From NCBI GenBank assembly GCA_910574475.1, contig CAJTAT010000004.1:124001-188000 (forward strand): a DNA stretch of 64,000 bases. Direction: 5' to 3'. The position numbers were made by a program, and so were the translations under genes. The stretch comes from Clostridia bacterium. GTDB lineage: Bacteria > Bacillota > Clostridia > Lachnospirales > Lachnospiraceae. Under the pieces are notes generated by a model that was given only the letters and a program-made list of their open reading frames with translations, ran no database searches and was not told where the DNA came from. Below, in pieces: positions 16,626 through 26,247 of the stretch. Position 1 is the stretch's first letter. Every line of letters begins with the position of its first letter.

Positions 16626-17102
16626 TTAAATTAGATCACGGAAATAAATTTTGTTTTCTCCATAAACAACTTGAATATAAACTTCTGTCCCATTGTTCTC
16701 TAGTTCCTGAAATATGGAAATCTCTTTCTCTGTAGCATATAAACTGCGGCAGAGATGTTTTCTTGCCGGTCCAGCGGACATCCCCCCAATATTCAGAGAG
16801 TCTGGATGATAGTTCAGATCCCAGAGACGTTTGATAACCTCCGGCGATTTTACCAGTAAAATTGTGTTTGGTGATGTCTCATCTGCATGATCCTGAATAT
16901 AAATGATACCTTTGTTGATATCAAAAATTTTTAAGCTTATGTTAGCTGGAAGCGCCATAGTTAAGACAGCCTCCGCAAATTGGTCGTTGGCAAGCTGATC
17001 GTCAATGACAAGAATCTGATGAACCTGCAACTTTTTGGCCCAGGATGCCAGTATCTGCCCATGGATCAGGCGTTCATCTATTCGATTAAGAACAATGTTC
17101 AT
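16626..17102 (-). CDS. PTS mannose/fructose/sorbose family IIB component (first copy)
   Basis: 158 residues. The active histidine is in NRIDERLIHGQILASWAKKL, followed by ILVIDDQLANDQ and the LNIGGMSAGPARKHL segment of EIIB-Man. It leads the PTS operon and is the closest gene to the divergent PRD regulator, with 440 bases between them. Transcription appears to start from a consensus sigma-A promoter about 95 bases upstream of its start codon. Confidence 0.93.
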   Translation of the reverse strand: MNIVLNRIDERLIHGQILASWAKKLQVHQILVIDDQLANDQFAEAVLTMALPANISLKIFDINKGIIYIQDHADETSPNTILLVKSPEVIKRLWDLNYHPDSLNIGGMSAGPARKHLCRSLYATEKEISIFQELENNGTEVYIQVVYGENKIYFRDLI

Positions 17103-17191
17103 AAACTCGCCCCATCTTTTCTAACTTTATGTAAGGTTTGATGCTTTCACGGAAATAACAGAGGACGTCTGCTGTTTTCACAATCGCCTTA

Positions 17192-17480
17192 TGACACACA
17201 TATTATCCAATAAAAACACTATTGTCAAATTTTTGCCGAAAAATTTCATTCTTGAATCTGTGTAATTAGTCAAAATATACAATTGTGATTATTTATAATG
17301 GTGAAATTTATATTTAAAAAAATGTCGCATTTAATATTGACATTTTCAAAATTTATATATTTCAACGGTAGAACTTGTCCTTGAAATAATATAAAATATA
17401 TTGTGTCATCAGAGGCTTGTATTTTTGACACAAATAACTATATTTAAAATCTTTGTGTCGTGTTATCTTGTGGTTTTGAC
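17192..17480. promoter_or_regulatory. Divergent intergenic region with repeated GACACA/TGTGTC motifs
   Basis: The 440-base spacer (17103-17542) is AT-rich. Copies of TGACACA or its complement occur at 17192-17200 (touching the PTS -10 element), 17401-17408, 17425-17433 and 17453-17459; the last three alternate in orientation every 24 to 28 bases. These are candidate operator sites for the adjacent regulator. No other gene is seen here. Confidence 0.45.
17200..17228 (-). promoter_or_regulatory. Sigma-A promoter of the PTS operon
   Basis: On the minus strand TTGACA (17228-17223) and TAATAT (17205-17200) are separated by exactly 17 bases. I saw no TGGCAC-N5-TTGC sigma-54 element in the 440-base spacer, although the neighbouring regulator belongs to a family that normally acts on sigma-54 promoters. 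Confidence 0.75.
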
Positions 17481-17542
17481 AGTGATTTGTAAAAAAAATA
17501 TAAATTTTTTCTTAATAGTTTTTAAGAATTTGGAGGTTTACT

Positions 17543-20035
17543 ATGTCTCAAGCAGATCGCCTAAGCAGACAAGCCCGTGTTCTGGGGGCTGTTCAGGAGA
17601 ATACACAGATAATGTTGGAGGACTCTTCTGAACAGTTTCCCGGAATTCATGCAGGAACAATTGCAGAAATCCTACATATGGATCGGGCTAATGTGGCCAG
17701 AGAACTAAATAATTTATATAGAAATGGCCAGTTGATTAAAATTCAGGGAAAGCCAACGCTTTACATTTGCCGTTCTGTGCTGTCAAGAAAGTATCCGAAA
17801 GTTTTTTTCCCCTCTACACTGCCCAAGGGAGGAAGACTTTTGGACTATATCTCTGCATCTGCACAGCCCGAGACACTTGTAGAGACGCCGAGCACAGAGA
17901 TTACATCCTCCCTGGAGACTATGGCTGGAGCATATAAGACACTAAAGTCAGCCATTCTTCACGCCAAGGCGGCAGTTATGTACCCGTCTCATGACCTGCA
18001 TGTTTTGATTACAGGAAATGTGGGTGTGGGAAAGGGGCTTTTAGCCCAGGAGATGTACACTTATGCTGTCAGCAAGCAAGGGATTGACGCTGACGCGCCT
18101 TTTATCACGGTTAATTGCAGGGATCAGAATGTGTCGCCACAACTTTTGATGAATCAGATTTTTGGATGCACCAGGGATGCGGCATATAAGGAAAAAAAGG
18201 CTCAGAGAGGCTTGATTGAGAAAGCGGCCGGAGGAATTTTGTATCTGAATTCTATTGAAAGCCTTCCGGTTGTGGTGCAGGATGCCCTGATTACACTGTT
18301 GGAAAAAAATACTTACACTCGTATGGGAGAGGCCTCTGTTGTTCGCTATTCCAGTACAATGCTTATAGCCAGTACTACGGAGGAACCGGACGCTGCATCT
18401 ATTGCAGCCTTACGCCAGAGATTTTCTGTGCGAATTCATATACCAAATCTGAGCGATTGGAGCCTTCGGGAGATTGCGGAGCTTCTCGTCCAGGCTTTTC
18501 AAAAGGAAGCCTCTTCTACAAGCTTAAGCTTTCGGGTTCCCAAAGAGACCTTTGCCGCTTTCCTGAGAGCTTCCTATCCGGGAAATCTGGGAGATTTGAA
18601 TAGTTCGGTTCGTACGACTTGCGCTATGGCTGTCCAGGAATTTTTTACTACCTTGCCCCGGCCAAAGATGATAGAAATTCGCCCACATCATTTGCAGGCA
18701 GAACTTCTCTCTAGCATCCGGCCAAATTCTAAGGGCGAATTTGAACTTCTTCAATTTTTTGAGGAGTTGGATTTGGAGTATTTTATCTTTCATCCAAATG
18801 GATTCTTTACAAACCGTTTGGTCGCCCCTCAGCTATTGAAGCTTTTGCACCGGGAACCAGACATCGTAGAAAGTACTGGCACAGAGGATGCAGTTGTGAT
18901 TTCCGCAGTTATGGCTGCGGTCCGTCCCTGGATGGAGACTCACCAGATTACAGGGGACATAACACAGCGAATGATGGAAAAACAATTCTCCAGGAAGCTT
19001 GTTTCTGCCGTACGGGAAACTATAAGCAATTTTCCTACATTTGTAGCTATGACTGAGGAACAGGAAAATTTTTATCTGCTGGTATGCTGTGTTTCGGATA
19101 TTTTAAAGGGAAAGATGCCCCTCTCAGAAGAGGGGGATGAACTTCGGACTTCTATAGAAAAAATTTGTCCTTTGGAGACGACCTGCGCCAAAGCACTTTG
19201 CAAAATTGTAGAGCGAGAAGTGTCAGACTTTGAGAAAATGGTTTTGGTGGCTTGCTTACATAAGTTTCGGGCTCATAATGAATTCTGTCAGATTCCTATT
19301 CTGGCAGTGGCACATGGAAATGGAATTGCAGAAGCCATGGCAGATTATGTAAATCATGTTCTGGGGCGTCCTGTGGTCATAGGCGTAAGTGTTTTGGAGG
19401 AAGAATCTTTTCAAGAACTGCTGAACCGAGTCTCTGATATGGTCCGAAGATTTGACCAGGGATATGGAATTCTTTTTGCAGTGGATATGGAATCTCTGAG
19501 CAGCCTCCATGAGTATGTATTTCAGAGTACGGGAATTCGCGGAAAGACGGTTTCCAATGTGGGACTCTCCTCTCTTCTCTCCATGGCAAAGTTCGCTCTG
19601 AGAGAAAAGATTACATTGTATGAACTTCACCAGGAAATAATAGAGTCTATGAACATAAATACCTCCATGACAGAGGCAACCTTCCTGAATCGCACTGTTA
19701 ATGAGATACTCACGCCTTCTCTTACCTTCCTGAATCCGAATAAAGCCATTGACGCCTTGAGCACAGCTTTGGACGCCATTCTGAAGGAGCTTGATATTAT
19801 CAAATCAAATGAAATAGCAGTTAAATTTATTTTTCACGGTTCCCATATGCTGGAACGTTTGATTAGCGGAGATTCTTTAAAATATGATGGATTGAAAGCT
19901 TTTGTGAATCAGAACAGCGAGTTGATTGCTATTATAGAACGCCATATGAATTATATTTCAGAGGTATTTGGCGTATCTATTCCAGCCAGTGAGTTGGCAT
20001 ATCTTGCGGAGATTGTACTGCCATACCTTTGCTGA
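17543..20035 (+). CDS. LevR/ManR-type PRD regulator with degenerate AAA+ domain
   Basis: 830 residues. Order seen: N-terminal winged helix (about 8-75), AAA+ region (about 130-385), first PRD (about 440-550), EIIA-Man-like domain (about 580-700, phosphoacceptor His591 in ILAVAHGNGIAEA) and a C-terminal PRD (about 725-830, with IIERHMNYISEVFG). This is the LevR layout, shortened because the usual EIIB-Gat-like piece is not visible. The AAA+ region is unusual: Walker A reads GNVGVGKG instead of ending GKS/T, the GAFTGA loop is replaced by GCTRDAAY, and Walker B reads ILYLNS instead of an acidic Asp-Glu pair. ATP hydrolysis and sigma-54 contact are therefore probably lost. It is divergent from the PTS operon and surely regulates it, with PTS phosphorylation as the signal. 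Confidence 0.88.
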   Translation: MSQADRLSRQARVLGAVQENTQIMLEDSSEQFPGIHAGTIAEILHMDRANVARELNNLYRNGQLIKIQGKPTLYICRSVLSRKYPKVFFPSTLPKGGRLLDYISASAQPETLVETPSTEITSSLETMAGAYKTLKSAILHAKAAVMYPSHDLHVLITGNVGVGKGLLAQEMYTYAVSKQGIDADAPFITVNCRDQNVSPQLLMNQIFGCTRDAAYKEKKAQRGLIEKAAGGILYLNSIESLPVVVQDALITLLEKNTYTRMGEASVVRYSSTMLIASTTEEPDAASIAALRQRFSVRIHIPNLSDWSLREIAELLVQAFQKEASSTSLSFRVPKETFAAFLRASYPGNLGDLNSSVRTTCAMAVQEFFTTLPRPKMIEIRPHHLQAELLSSIRPNSKGEFELLQFFEELDLEYFIFHPNGFFTNRLVAPQLLKLLHREPDIVESTGTEDAVVISAVMAAVRPWMETHQITGDITQRMMEKQFSRKLVSAVRETISNFPTFVAMTEEQENFYLLVCCVSDILKGKMPLSEEGDELRTSIEKICPLETTCAKALCKIVEREVSDFEKMVLVACLHKFRAHNEFCQIPILAVAHGNGIAEAMADYVNHVLGRPVVIGVSVLEEESFQELLNRVSDMVRRFDQGYGILFAVDMESLSSLHEYVFQSTGIRGKTVSNVGLSSLLSMAKFALREKITLYELHQEIIESMNINTSMTEATFLNRTVNEILTPSLTFLNPNKAIDALSTALDAILKELDIIKSNEIAVKFIFHGSHMLERLISGDSLKYDGLKAFVNQNSELIAIIERHMNYISEVFGVSIPASELAYLAEIVLPYLC

Positions 20036-20036
20036 T

Positions 20037-20846
20037 TTAATGCTGCTTTTTGTCTGGGCGTTTCCAGACCTTGAACTTTTCCCGCCTGCGGATCTTTTTG
20101 ACCTCTGCCTCCAGCTCTTTCTGCTTGCCGGCATGTGCATAAGGCGCAAACGTTTCCCACTGAGACAGGGCTTTTTCTCCGTGAAGACACAGATCCAGCA
20201 GGTTACGGCGCATTTCCCAGGCTTCCGCCATGTTTTCTTCCAGATGCAGACGGCAGGCGAAGAGCGCAAGGTTCATGGGAGCAAAGTCCTCCTCCAGGCC
20301 GATTTCTCCCTGTAGCTGGGCAGCTTCTGTCATGGTTTTTAAAGCTCCTTCCAGGAAGGCTGACGGAGTGCCAGGCTTGGAGGCCCGCTCTGCGCAAAGG
20401 GCGGCATAACCATAAAGGACATTTAAAACTGCCCGATATTCCACATCGGCCTCCAAAAGAATTCTCTGGAACTCTTTCAGTACCAGCTCTTTTTTCTCGA
20501 AGCTGACATCTTTTTGCAGGAGGGCGTACTCCATCTTTTGCCAGTCGTTGCAACGGATATAGACTGCGTTGGCATAGATGGACAGGAGATGGCGCGCCTC
20601 TTCCATAAGATTGTATTCTTCTGTCTGCCTTAAAAGACTTTCTGCCTGGTTCCAGACTTTTGTCAGATCTTCGCCTTTTACCGGGGAAGCGGAAAGGCCA
20701 AGGCTCACCAGATAATACAGGCGGATTCGGAAATTGTCCGGTTCCTGTTCAAGCAAAAACTTCAGGTCCTGTGCCGCGTCGGCATATTCGCCGTTATTGA
20801 ATGTTTCAATTGCAGATTCCAATGATATAAGTTTTTCCATGTCCAA
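20037..20846 (-). CDS. TPR-like helical protein of unknown function
   Basis: 269 residues, soluble. The N-terminal 40 residues (AIETFNNGEYADAAQDLKFL followed by LEQEPDNFRIR) match a tetratricopeptide repeat, and the remainder looks like further helical hairpins; the C-terminal 25 residues are strongly basic. TPR units usually mediate protein contacts; the partner is not evident. It ends 2 bases from the convergent regulator stop and has its own promoter, so it is a single-gene unit placed next to the start of the ribosomal superoperon. No catalytic motif. Confidence 0.7.
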   Translation of the reverse strand: MDMEKLISLESAIETFNNGEYADAAQDLKFLLEQEPDNFRIRLYYLVSLGLSASPVKGEDLTKVWNQAESLLRQTEEYNLMEEARHLLSIYANAVYIRCNDWQKMEYALLQKDVSFEKKELVLKEFQRILLEADVEYRAVLNVLYGYAALCAERASKPGTPSAFLEGALKTMTEAAQLQGEIGLEEDFAPMNLALFACRLHLEENMAEAWEMRRNLLDLCLHGEKALSQWETFAPYAHAGKQKELEAEVKKIRRREKFKVWKRPDKKQH

Positions 20847-20872
20847 GACCGCCTTTTTTGTATTTGTTCCTT

Positions 20873-20901
20873 ATGATAGTGGTTTTGCATGTGGCTGTCA
20901 A
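20873..20901 (-). promoter_or_regulatory. Sigma-A promoter of the TPR-like gene
   Basis: Minus strand TTGACA (20901-20896) and TATCAT (20878-20873) with a 17-base spacer, 27 bases upstream of the start codon. Confidence 0.65.
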
Positions 20902-21075
20902 GAGATAGAAGGATTGCAGGCTTTGGCGTTGGATATCCATCCCTTCCTTGTCGCTGTACACCGACAAAGCAAACATCCTTCCGTCAAACAAATACTATAG
21001 TAAATTTATACAAAAATCAGAGAAAAACTTTGTACAATTCGTAAAAACTTTCTCGCACTTTTTTTGCTAAACCCC

Positions 21076-21104
21076 TTGCAATTCCCTGAATGTTCCTGTA
21101 TAAT
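21076..21104 (+). promoter_or_regulatory. Main promoter of the ribosomal superoperon
   Basis: TTGCAA and a perfect TATAAT separated by exactly 17 bases, 247 bases upstream of rpsJ. The stretch before it (20902-21075) holds no gene and only AT-rich sequence. Confidence 0.85.
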
Positions 21105-21350
21105 CACAAATGTTGTGACATTGATAGCGTTGAAGCGTGAGGTTGCTGCCCTATGTGGCAGGTTTTCCGTGGAGCGAATGTCAAGTTATGAAACTGGCGA
21201 CAAGTCACTGTACCAAATAACTGTCCATCATCGAGTGGAAACAACGTGTGGGATTCTGAGTATTTTTAAGTATAGGATACACACGGGAGAGTGTACAGTC
21301 ACCGCTTGTCGTACTGGTCTTAAAAGTACGAAAAGGAGGCGACTTTTTTT
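21105..21350 (+). ncRNA. S10 operon leader RNA
   Basis: About 240 bases of untranslated leader between the promoter and rpsJ. Several short hairpins are visible, including CTGCC/GGCAG at 21146-21161 and GTAC/GTAC just before the ribosome binding site. In many bacteria the S10 operon leader binds a ribosomal protein (L4 in Escherichia coli) for autoregulation. A comparable role here is inferred from position and structure; I cannot match it to a named leader class. Confidence 0.5.
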
Positions 21351-21668
21351 ATGGCAAGTCAAGTAATGAGAATCACATTGAAAGCGTATGACCATCAGCT
21401 GGTTGATGCATCCGCGAAGAAGATCATCGAAACTGTAAAAAAGAATGGGGCCCAGGTGAGTGGACCGGTTCCTCTTCCCACAAAGAAAGAAGTGGTAACA
21501 ATCTTAAGAGCTGTACACAAGTACAAAGACTCCAGAGAGCAGTTTGAGCAGAGGACTCACAAGAGACTGATCGATATCATTACACCGACTCAGAAGACTG
21601 TCGATGCATTATCCAGACTGGAGATGCCGGCTGGTGTATACATTGATATTAAAATGAAAACAAAGTAA
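21351..21668 (+). CDS. rpsJ: 30S ribosomal protein S10
   Basis: 105 residues, full length. The sequence [20 protein letters not shown] followed by [19 protein letters not shown] is unmistakable S10. It binds 16S rRNA in the small-subunit head and, as NusE, takes part in antitermination with NusB. It opens the superoperon, with AGGAGG ten bases before the ATG and a long structured leader upstream. The next gene follows after 59 bases. Confidence 0.98.
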   Translation: MASQVMRITLKAYDHQLVDASAKKIIETVKKNGAQVSGPVPLPTKKEVVTILRAVHKYKDSREQFEQRTHKRLIDIITPTQKTVDALSRLEMPAGVYIDIKMKTK

Positions 21669-21727
21669 TCCTTCAGCTAGAATGAACACAAGCGTGTTCC
21701 GCTGTAGAGAAACAAGGAGGAAAAGAA

Positions 21728-22363
21728 ATGAAGAAAGCTATTTTGGCAACCAAAGTTGGAATGACACAGATTTTCAACGAAGATGGAGTGCTGACTCCCG
21801 TGACTGTGCTTCAGGCCGGCCCCTGTGTGGTGACTCAGGTTAAGACGAAAGAGAACGACGGATATAGTGCAGTGCAGGTTGGCTTTGTTGACAAGAGAGA
21901 AAAATTGGTGAACAAGCCTTTAAAGGGGCACTTTGACAAAGCCGGCGTTTCTTATAAGAGATATGTAAGAGAGCTTAAGTTGGAAGATGCTGAGAGCTAT
22001 ACGCTCGCTCAGGAAATTAAGGCAGACATCTTTGCTGCTGGAGATAAGGTTGATGCAACTGCTATTTCCAAAGGTAAGGGCTTCCAGGGCGCTATCAAGA
22101 GACATGGGCAGCACAGAGGACCTATGACTCATGGTTCTAAGTTCCATCGTCATCAGGGTTCCAATGGCGCATGTTCCGATCCGAGTCGTGTATTTAAGGG
22201 CAAAGGGATGCCGGGCCAGATGGGACATAAGCGTGTAACCATCCAGAACCTGGAGATTGTACAGGTAGATGCAGAGAAGAATCTGCTGCTGGTTAAGGGA
22301 GCAGTTCCAGGACCTAGAAAATCTTTGGTTACAATTAAAGAGACAGTAAAGGTTAGCAAATAA
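21728..22363 (+). CDS. rplC: 50S ribosomal protein L3
   Basis: 211 residues. The N-terminal [19 protein letters not shown] and the central loop [20 protein letters not shown], then [18 protein letters not shown], are diagnostic. L3 is a primary 23S rRNA binder whose loop reaches toward the peptidyl transferase centre. A ribosome binding site AAGGAGG precedes the ATG. Position after rpsJ and before rplD is the standard order. Confidence 0.98.
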   Translation: MKKAILATKVGMTQIFNEDGVLTPVTVLQAGPCVVTQVKTKENDGYSAVQVGFVDKREKLVNKPLKGHFDKAGVSYKRYVRELKLEDAESYTLAQEIKADIFAAGDKVDATAISKGKGFQGAIKRHGQHRGPMTHGSKFHRHQGSNGACSDPSRVFKGKGMPGQMGHKRVTIQNLEIVQVDAEKNLLLVKGAVPGPRKSLVTIKETVKVSK

Positions 22364-22389
22364 TCTTTAGCGGAAAGGAGGACTTACAG

Positions 22390-23010
22390 ATGGCAACAGT
22401 ATCTGTTTTTAATATGGAAGGAAAAGAAGTTGGCACAATGGAATTAAACGATGCTGTATTTGGTGTGAAGGTTAACGAACATCTGGTACACATGGCCGTT
22501 GTTGCTCAGCTTGCAAATAAGCGTCAGGGCACACAGAAAGCAAAGACTCGCTCTGAAGTATCTGGTGGTGGAAAGAAGCCCTGGAGACAAAAAGGAACTG
22601 GTCACGCAAGACAGGGTTCAACGAGAGCTCCTCAGTGGACGGGTGGTGGAGTTGTATTTGCTCCCACACCGAGAGATTACACAATCCGCTTAAATAAGAA
22701 AGAAAAGAGACTGGCACTTAAGTCTGCTCTTACCTCCAGAGTTCTGGAGAATAAGCTGATTGTTGTGGATGAGCTTAAGTTTGACGAGATTAAGACAAAG
22801 AGCTTTAAGAATACCATGAACAATCTTAAGGTAGAAAAAGCATTGGTAGTTTTGAATGAGAATGATGCAAATGTAGTAATGTCCGCAAGAAATATTCCTA
22901 CAGTAAAGACAGCTCTGACAAATACCATTAATGTATTTGATATTCTGAAATACAACACAGTTATCCTCACAAAGGACGCTGTGGCAAAGATTGAGGAGGT
23001 GTACGCATAA
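22390..23010 (+). CDS. rplD: 50S ribosomal protein L4
   Basis: 206 residues, normal size. The central exit-tunnel loop [20 protein letters not shown], then [14 protein letters not shown], is conserved; changes here give macrolide resistance and none of the usual deletions is seen. L4 is also the autoregulator of the S10 operon in several bacteria, which makes the long leader upstream of rpsJ a plausible target. It overlaps rplW by one base. Confidence 0.98.
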   Translation: MATVSVFNMEGKEVGTMELNDAVFGVKVNEHLVHMAVVAQLANKRQGTQKAKTRSEVSGGGKKPWRQKGTGHARQGSTRAPQWTGGGVVFAPTPRDYTIRLNKKEKRLALKSALTSRVLENKLIVVDELKFDEIKTKSFKNTMNNLKVEKALVVLNENDANVVMSARNIPTVKTALTNTINVFDILKYNTVILTKDAVAKIEEVYA

Positions 23011-23309
23011 TGGCAGATTTGAAATATTATGATGTCATCCAGAAGCCGGTTATCACCGAGAAGAGTATGGCTGCTATGGGCGAGAAGAAATACACATTTC
23101 TGGTTCACACAGATGCCACCAAGTCTCAGGTAAAAGAGGCTGTTGAGAAGATGTTCGCAGGGACAAAGGTAAAGAGCGTAAACACCATGAACCTGGACGG
23201 AAAGAAGAAGAGACGGGGCATGGTAGTGGGCAAGACAGCCAAGACAAAGAAGGCTATCGTACAGCTGACAGCTGAGAGTGCTGATATTGAGATCTTTGAG
23301 GGACTGTAA
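23010..23309 (+). CDS. rplW: 50S ribosomal protein L23
   Basis: 99 residues. [20 protein letters not shown] and the basic C-terminal loop are typical. L23 lies at the tunnel exit and is the docking site for trigger factor and SRP. Its start codon overlaps the rplD stop by one base (translational coupling). A 69-base spacer then leads to rplB. Confidence 0.98.
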   Translation: MADLKYYDVIQKPVITEKSMAAMGEKKYTFLVHTDATKSQVKEAVEKMFAGTKVKSVNTMNLDGKKKRRGMVVGKTAKTKKAIVQLTAESADIEIFEGL

Positions 23310-23378
23310 AATATAAATTCTATAGGCAGAAAAGCCTGATGACAAATTATTAATCGGAAATGAAAGGAGTGAACTGTA

Positions 23379-24221
23379 ATGGGAATTAAGACGTATAACC
23401 CATATACACCTTCCAGAAGACATATGACAGGCTCTGATTTCTCTGAAATCACAAAAAATGAGCCAGAAAAAGCGTTACTTGTATCTTTGAATAAGAACGC
23501 TGGTCGCAACAATCAAGGTAAAATCACAGTAAGGCATCGCGGAGGCGGTTCCAGAAGAAAATATAGAATTATTGATTTTAAGAGAAAGAAAGATGGAATT
23601 CCAGCAACTGTAGTTGGCATTGAGTACGATCCGAATAGAACAGCTAACATCGCTTTGATCTGCTATGCAGACGGTGAGAAAGCTTACATTCTTGCTCCTC
23701 AGGGACTGAAAGATGGAATGAAGGTTATGAATGGACCGGAAGCTGAAGTTCGTATCGGAAACTGCCTGCCACTTTCTGAGATTCCTGTTGGTACTCAGGT
23801 ACACAATATCGAGCTGCATCCAGGCAAGGGCGGCCAGATGGTTCGTTCTGCAGGAAACAGCGCACAGTTGATGGCAAAGGAAGGAAAGTACGCAACTTTA
23901 CGTCTTCCCTCCGGCGAGATGAGAATGGTTCCTTTGAATTGTAGAGCAACGATTGGTGTGGTGGGAAATGCAGAGCATAACCTGATCAACATCGGTAAAG
24001 CAGGACGTAAACGTCACATGGGTATCCGTCCTACAGTTCGTGGTTCTGTTATGAACCCCAACGACCATCCACATGGTGGTGGAGAAGGAAAGACTGGTAT
24101 CGGTCGCCCTGGTCCATGTACACCTTGGGGTAAGCCCGCTCTTGGTTTGAAGACAAGAAAGAAGAACAAGCAATCCAATAAGCTGATCGTTAGAAGAAGA
24201 GACGGCAGAACATTAAAGTAA
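23379..24221 (+). CDS. rplB: 50S ribosomal protein L2
   Basis: 280 residues, slightly above the usual 275. It carries the conserved [20 protein letters not shown] start and the C-terminal [19 protein letters not shown], which holds the histidine near the peptidyl transferase centre. L2 is a primary 23S rRNA binder needed for subunit association. GAAAGGAGTG precedes the start. Confidence 0.98.
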   Translation: MGIKTYNPYTPSRRHMTGSDFSEITKNEPEKALLVSLNKNAGRNNQGKITVRHRGGGSRRKYRIIDFKRKKDGIPATVVGIEYDPNRTANIALICYADGEKAYILAPQGLKDGMKVMNGPEAEVRIGNCLPLSEIPVGTQVHNIELHPGKGGQMVRSAGNSAQLMAKEGKYATLRLPSGEMRMVPLNCRATIGVVGNAEHNLINIGKAGRKRHMGIRPTVRGSVMNPNDHPHGGGEGKTGIGRPGPCTPWGKPALGLKTRKKNKQSNKLIVRRRDGRTLK

Positions 24222-24233
24222 GGAGGAATACAC

Positions 24234-24512
24234 ATGGCTCGCTCATTAAAAAAAGGACCATTTGCAGATGAAAGCCTGCTGAAAAAAGTAAATGCGATGA
24301 ACGAATCGGGTGATAAAACAGTGATTAAAACTTGGTCCCGTCGTTCCACAATCTTCCCGCAGATGGTTGGTCATACATTCGCAGTTCACGATGGAAGAAG
24401 ACATGTTCCGGTATATGTAACAGAGGATATGGTAGGACACAAACTGGGAGAGTTCGTTCCTACAAGAACCTACAGAGGACATGGAAAAGACGAGAAGAAA
24501 TCCAAACGTTAA
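24234..24512 (+). CDS. rpsS: 30S ribosomal protein S19
   Basis: 92 residues. [18 protein letters not shown] and [19 protein letters not shown] are diagnostic. S19 sits in the head of the small subunit next to S13 and contacts the A-site finger. It follows rplB by 12 bases with an AAGGAGG site. Confidence 0.98.
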   Translation: MARSLKKGPFADESLLKKVNAMNESGDKTVIKTWSRRSTIFPQMVGHTFAVHDGRRHVPVYVTEDMVGHKLGEFVPTRTYRGHGKDEKKSKR

Positions 24513-24542
24513 TCGCTATACTATAAAAGGAGGACTCATCTA

Positions 24543-24929
24543 ATGGCTAAGGGACATAGAAGTCAAATAAAGAGAGAGAGAAATGCCCAGAAGGATACAC
24601 GGCCGTCAGCAAAGCTGTCCTACGCGCGCGTATCTGTTCAGAAGGCATGCTTTGTATTAGATGCCATTCGAGGCAAGGATGTACAGACAGCACTTGGTAT
24701 TGTCATGTACAATCCTAGATATGCTTCCACATTGATTGAGAAGCTATTAAAATCAGCAATCGCAAATGCTGAGAATAACAACGGAATGAACCGGGATCAC
24801 CTTTATGTGGCAGAGTGCTACGCAAACAAAGGACCTACCATGAAGAGAATCAGACCAAGAGCACAAGGCCGGGCATACAGAATCGAAAAGAGAATGAGCC
24901 ACATTACAATCGTGCTTGATGAGAGATAG
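24543..24929 (+). CDS. rplV: 50S ribosomal protein L22
   Basis: 128 residues. The beta-hairpin PTMKRIRPRAQGRAYRIEKR, which lines the exit tunnel at the macrolide site, is intact. The N-terminus has about 15 extra basic residues (AKGHRSQIKRERNAQ), as is common in Clostridia. Standard position between rpsS and rpsC. Confidence 0.98.
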   Translation: MAKGHRSQIKRERNAQKDTRPSAKLSYARVSVQKACFVLDAIRGKDVQTALGIVMYNPRYASTLIEKLLKSAIANAENNNGMNRDHLYVAECYANKGPTMKRIRPRAQGRAYRIEKRMSHITIVLDER

Positions 24930-24939
24930 GAGGTAAAGC

Positions 24940-25596
24940 ATGGGACAGAAAGTTAATCCGCACGGCCTTAGAGTAGGCATTATTAAAGATTGGGATTCCA
25001 GATGGTATGCAGAGGATTCCTTCGCTGATTATCTTGTAGAGGACTATAACATCCGTAAATTCCTGAAGAAAAAATTATACAGTGCGGGAGTATCAAGAAT
25101 TGAGATTGAGCGCGCTTCCGACAGAGTAAAAGTAATTATCCACACCGCAAAACCGGGCGTAGTCATCGGTAAGGGTGGTTCTGAGATTGAGAAAGTGAAA
25201 GCAGAGCTTGCACACTACACAGATAAAAAGCTCATTGTGGATATCAAAGAGATCAAGAGACCAGACAGGGACGCACAGTTAGTAGCAGAGAATATCGCAT
25301 TGCAGCTGGAGAACCGTGTATCCTTCAGACGTGCTATGAAGTCCACTATGTCAAGGACTATGAAGGCCGGAGCAAAGGGTATCAAGACGGCAGTGGCAGG
25401 ACGTGTTGGCGGAGCCGATATGGCTCGTACAGAATTCTACAGTGAGGGAACGATTCCGCTGCAGACACTGAGAGCAGATATTGACTACGGATTCGCAGAG
25501 GCAGATACAACCTACGGCAAGATTGGTGTCAAGGTTTGGATCTACAAAGGCGAGGTACTTCCCACGAAAGGAAACAAGGAAGGGAGCGATAAATAA
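24940..25596 (+). CDS. rpsC: 30S ribosomal protein S3
   Basis: 218 residues. The N-terminal [17 protein letters not shown] and the KH-domain GxxG loop in [15 protein letters not shown] are clear, as is the C-terminal domain [21 protein letters not shown]3 lines the mRNA entry channel and has helicase activity with S4. Its stop overlaps the start of rplP by one base. Confidence 0.98.
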   Translation: MGQKVNPHGLRVGIIKDWDSRWYAEDSFADYLVEDYNIRKFLKKKLYSAGVSRIEIERASDRVKVIIHTAKPGVVIGKGGSEIEKVKAELAHYTDKKLIVDIKEIKRPDRDAQLVAENIALQLENRVSFRRAMKSTMSRTMKAGAKGIKTAVAGRVGGADMARTEFYSEGTIPLQTLRADIDYGFAEADTTYGKIGVKVWIYKGEVLPTKGNKEGSDK

Positions 25597-26033
25597 TGTT
25601 AATGCCGAAGAGAGTAAAGCGTCGTAAACAGTTCCGTGGCTCCATGGCTGGTAAGGCTTTAAGAGGAAACAAGATTACCATGGGTGAGTACGGTCTCGTC
25701 GCTACAGAACCATGTTGGATCAAATCAAATCAGATCGAGGCTGCCCGTATTGCCATGACCCGTTACATGAAGCGTGGCGGTAAAGTCTGGATCAAGATTT
25801 TCCCGGATAAACCGGTAACTACAAAACCTGCTGAGACCCGTATGGGTTCCGGTAAAGGAACTCTGGAATACTGGGTAGCAGTTGTAAAACCAGGTCGAGT
25901 TATGTTCGAAGTCGCTGGTGTACCTGAAGAAACAGCCAGAGAAGCGCTTCGCCTTGCAATGCATAAGCTGCCCTGCAAGTGTAAGATCGTTTCTAAAGCA
26001 GACTTAGAAGGCGGTGATAACAGTGAAAACTAA
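25596..26033 (+). CDS. rplP: 50S ribosomal protein L16
   Basis: 145 residues beginning [15 protein letters not shown], the usual clostridial start; a Met two codons later is an alternative. L16 sits near the A-site tRNA elbow and organises 23S rRNA there. Core motifs [16 protein letters not shown], then [19 protein letters not shown], are intact. Its 3' end overlaps the start of rpmC. Confidence 0.98.
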   Translation: MLMPKRVKRRKQFRGSMAGKALRGNKITMGEYGLVATEPCWIKSNQIEAARIAMTRYMKRGGKVWIKIFPDKPVTTKPAETRMGSGKGTLEYWVAVVKPGRVMFEVAGVPEETAREALRLAMHKLPCKCKIVSKADLEGGDNSEN

Positions 26034-26226
26034 TAAATATGTAGAAGAATTAAGGGCAAAATCTGCTGCTGAATTAAATGAAGAATTAGTAGCTGCGAAA
26101 AAGGAACTTTTCAATTTGAGATTCCAGAACGCGACAAATCAGTTGGAGAATACAAGCAGAATTAAAGAGGTTCGCAAGAACATCGCCAGAATCCAGACTG
26201 TTATCGCACAGCAGGCGAATGCATAA
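26023..26226 (+). CDS. rpmC: 50S ribosomal protein L29
   Basis: 67 residues from GTG, chosen because the protein then begins [18 protein letters not shown] (initiator read as Met) and AAGGCGG lies at a workable distance; an in-frame GTG nine bases earlier is possible. The coiled helical hairpin with [20 protein letters not shown] is typical of L29, which lies by the tunnel exit and L23. It overlaps the rplP 3' end by 11 bases. Confidence 0.95.
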   Translation: MKTNKYVEELRAKSAAELNEELVAAKKELFNLRFQNATNQLENTSRIKEVRKNIARIQTVIAQQANA

Positions 26227-26247
26227 TATTGCGGAAGGAGAATTGTC

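Noticed and set aside
17103..17542. Sigma-54 promoter for the PTS operon
   Set aside because: Expected from the regulator family, but no TGGCAC-N5-TTGC element was found, and a consensus sigma-A promoter is present.
21064..21366. 100-residue open frame over the S10 leader
   Set aside because: It overlaps the promoter -35 region and runs into rpsJ out of frame; composition is not protein-like and the region is better explained as a structured leader.
22677..23423. 248-residue minus-strand frame opposite rplD/rplW
   Set aside because: Lies wholly over conserved ribosomal genes with no site or family resemblance.
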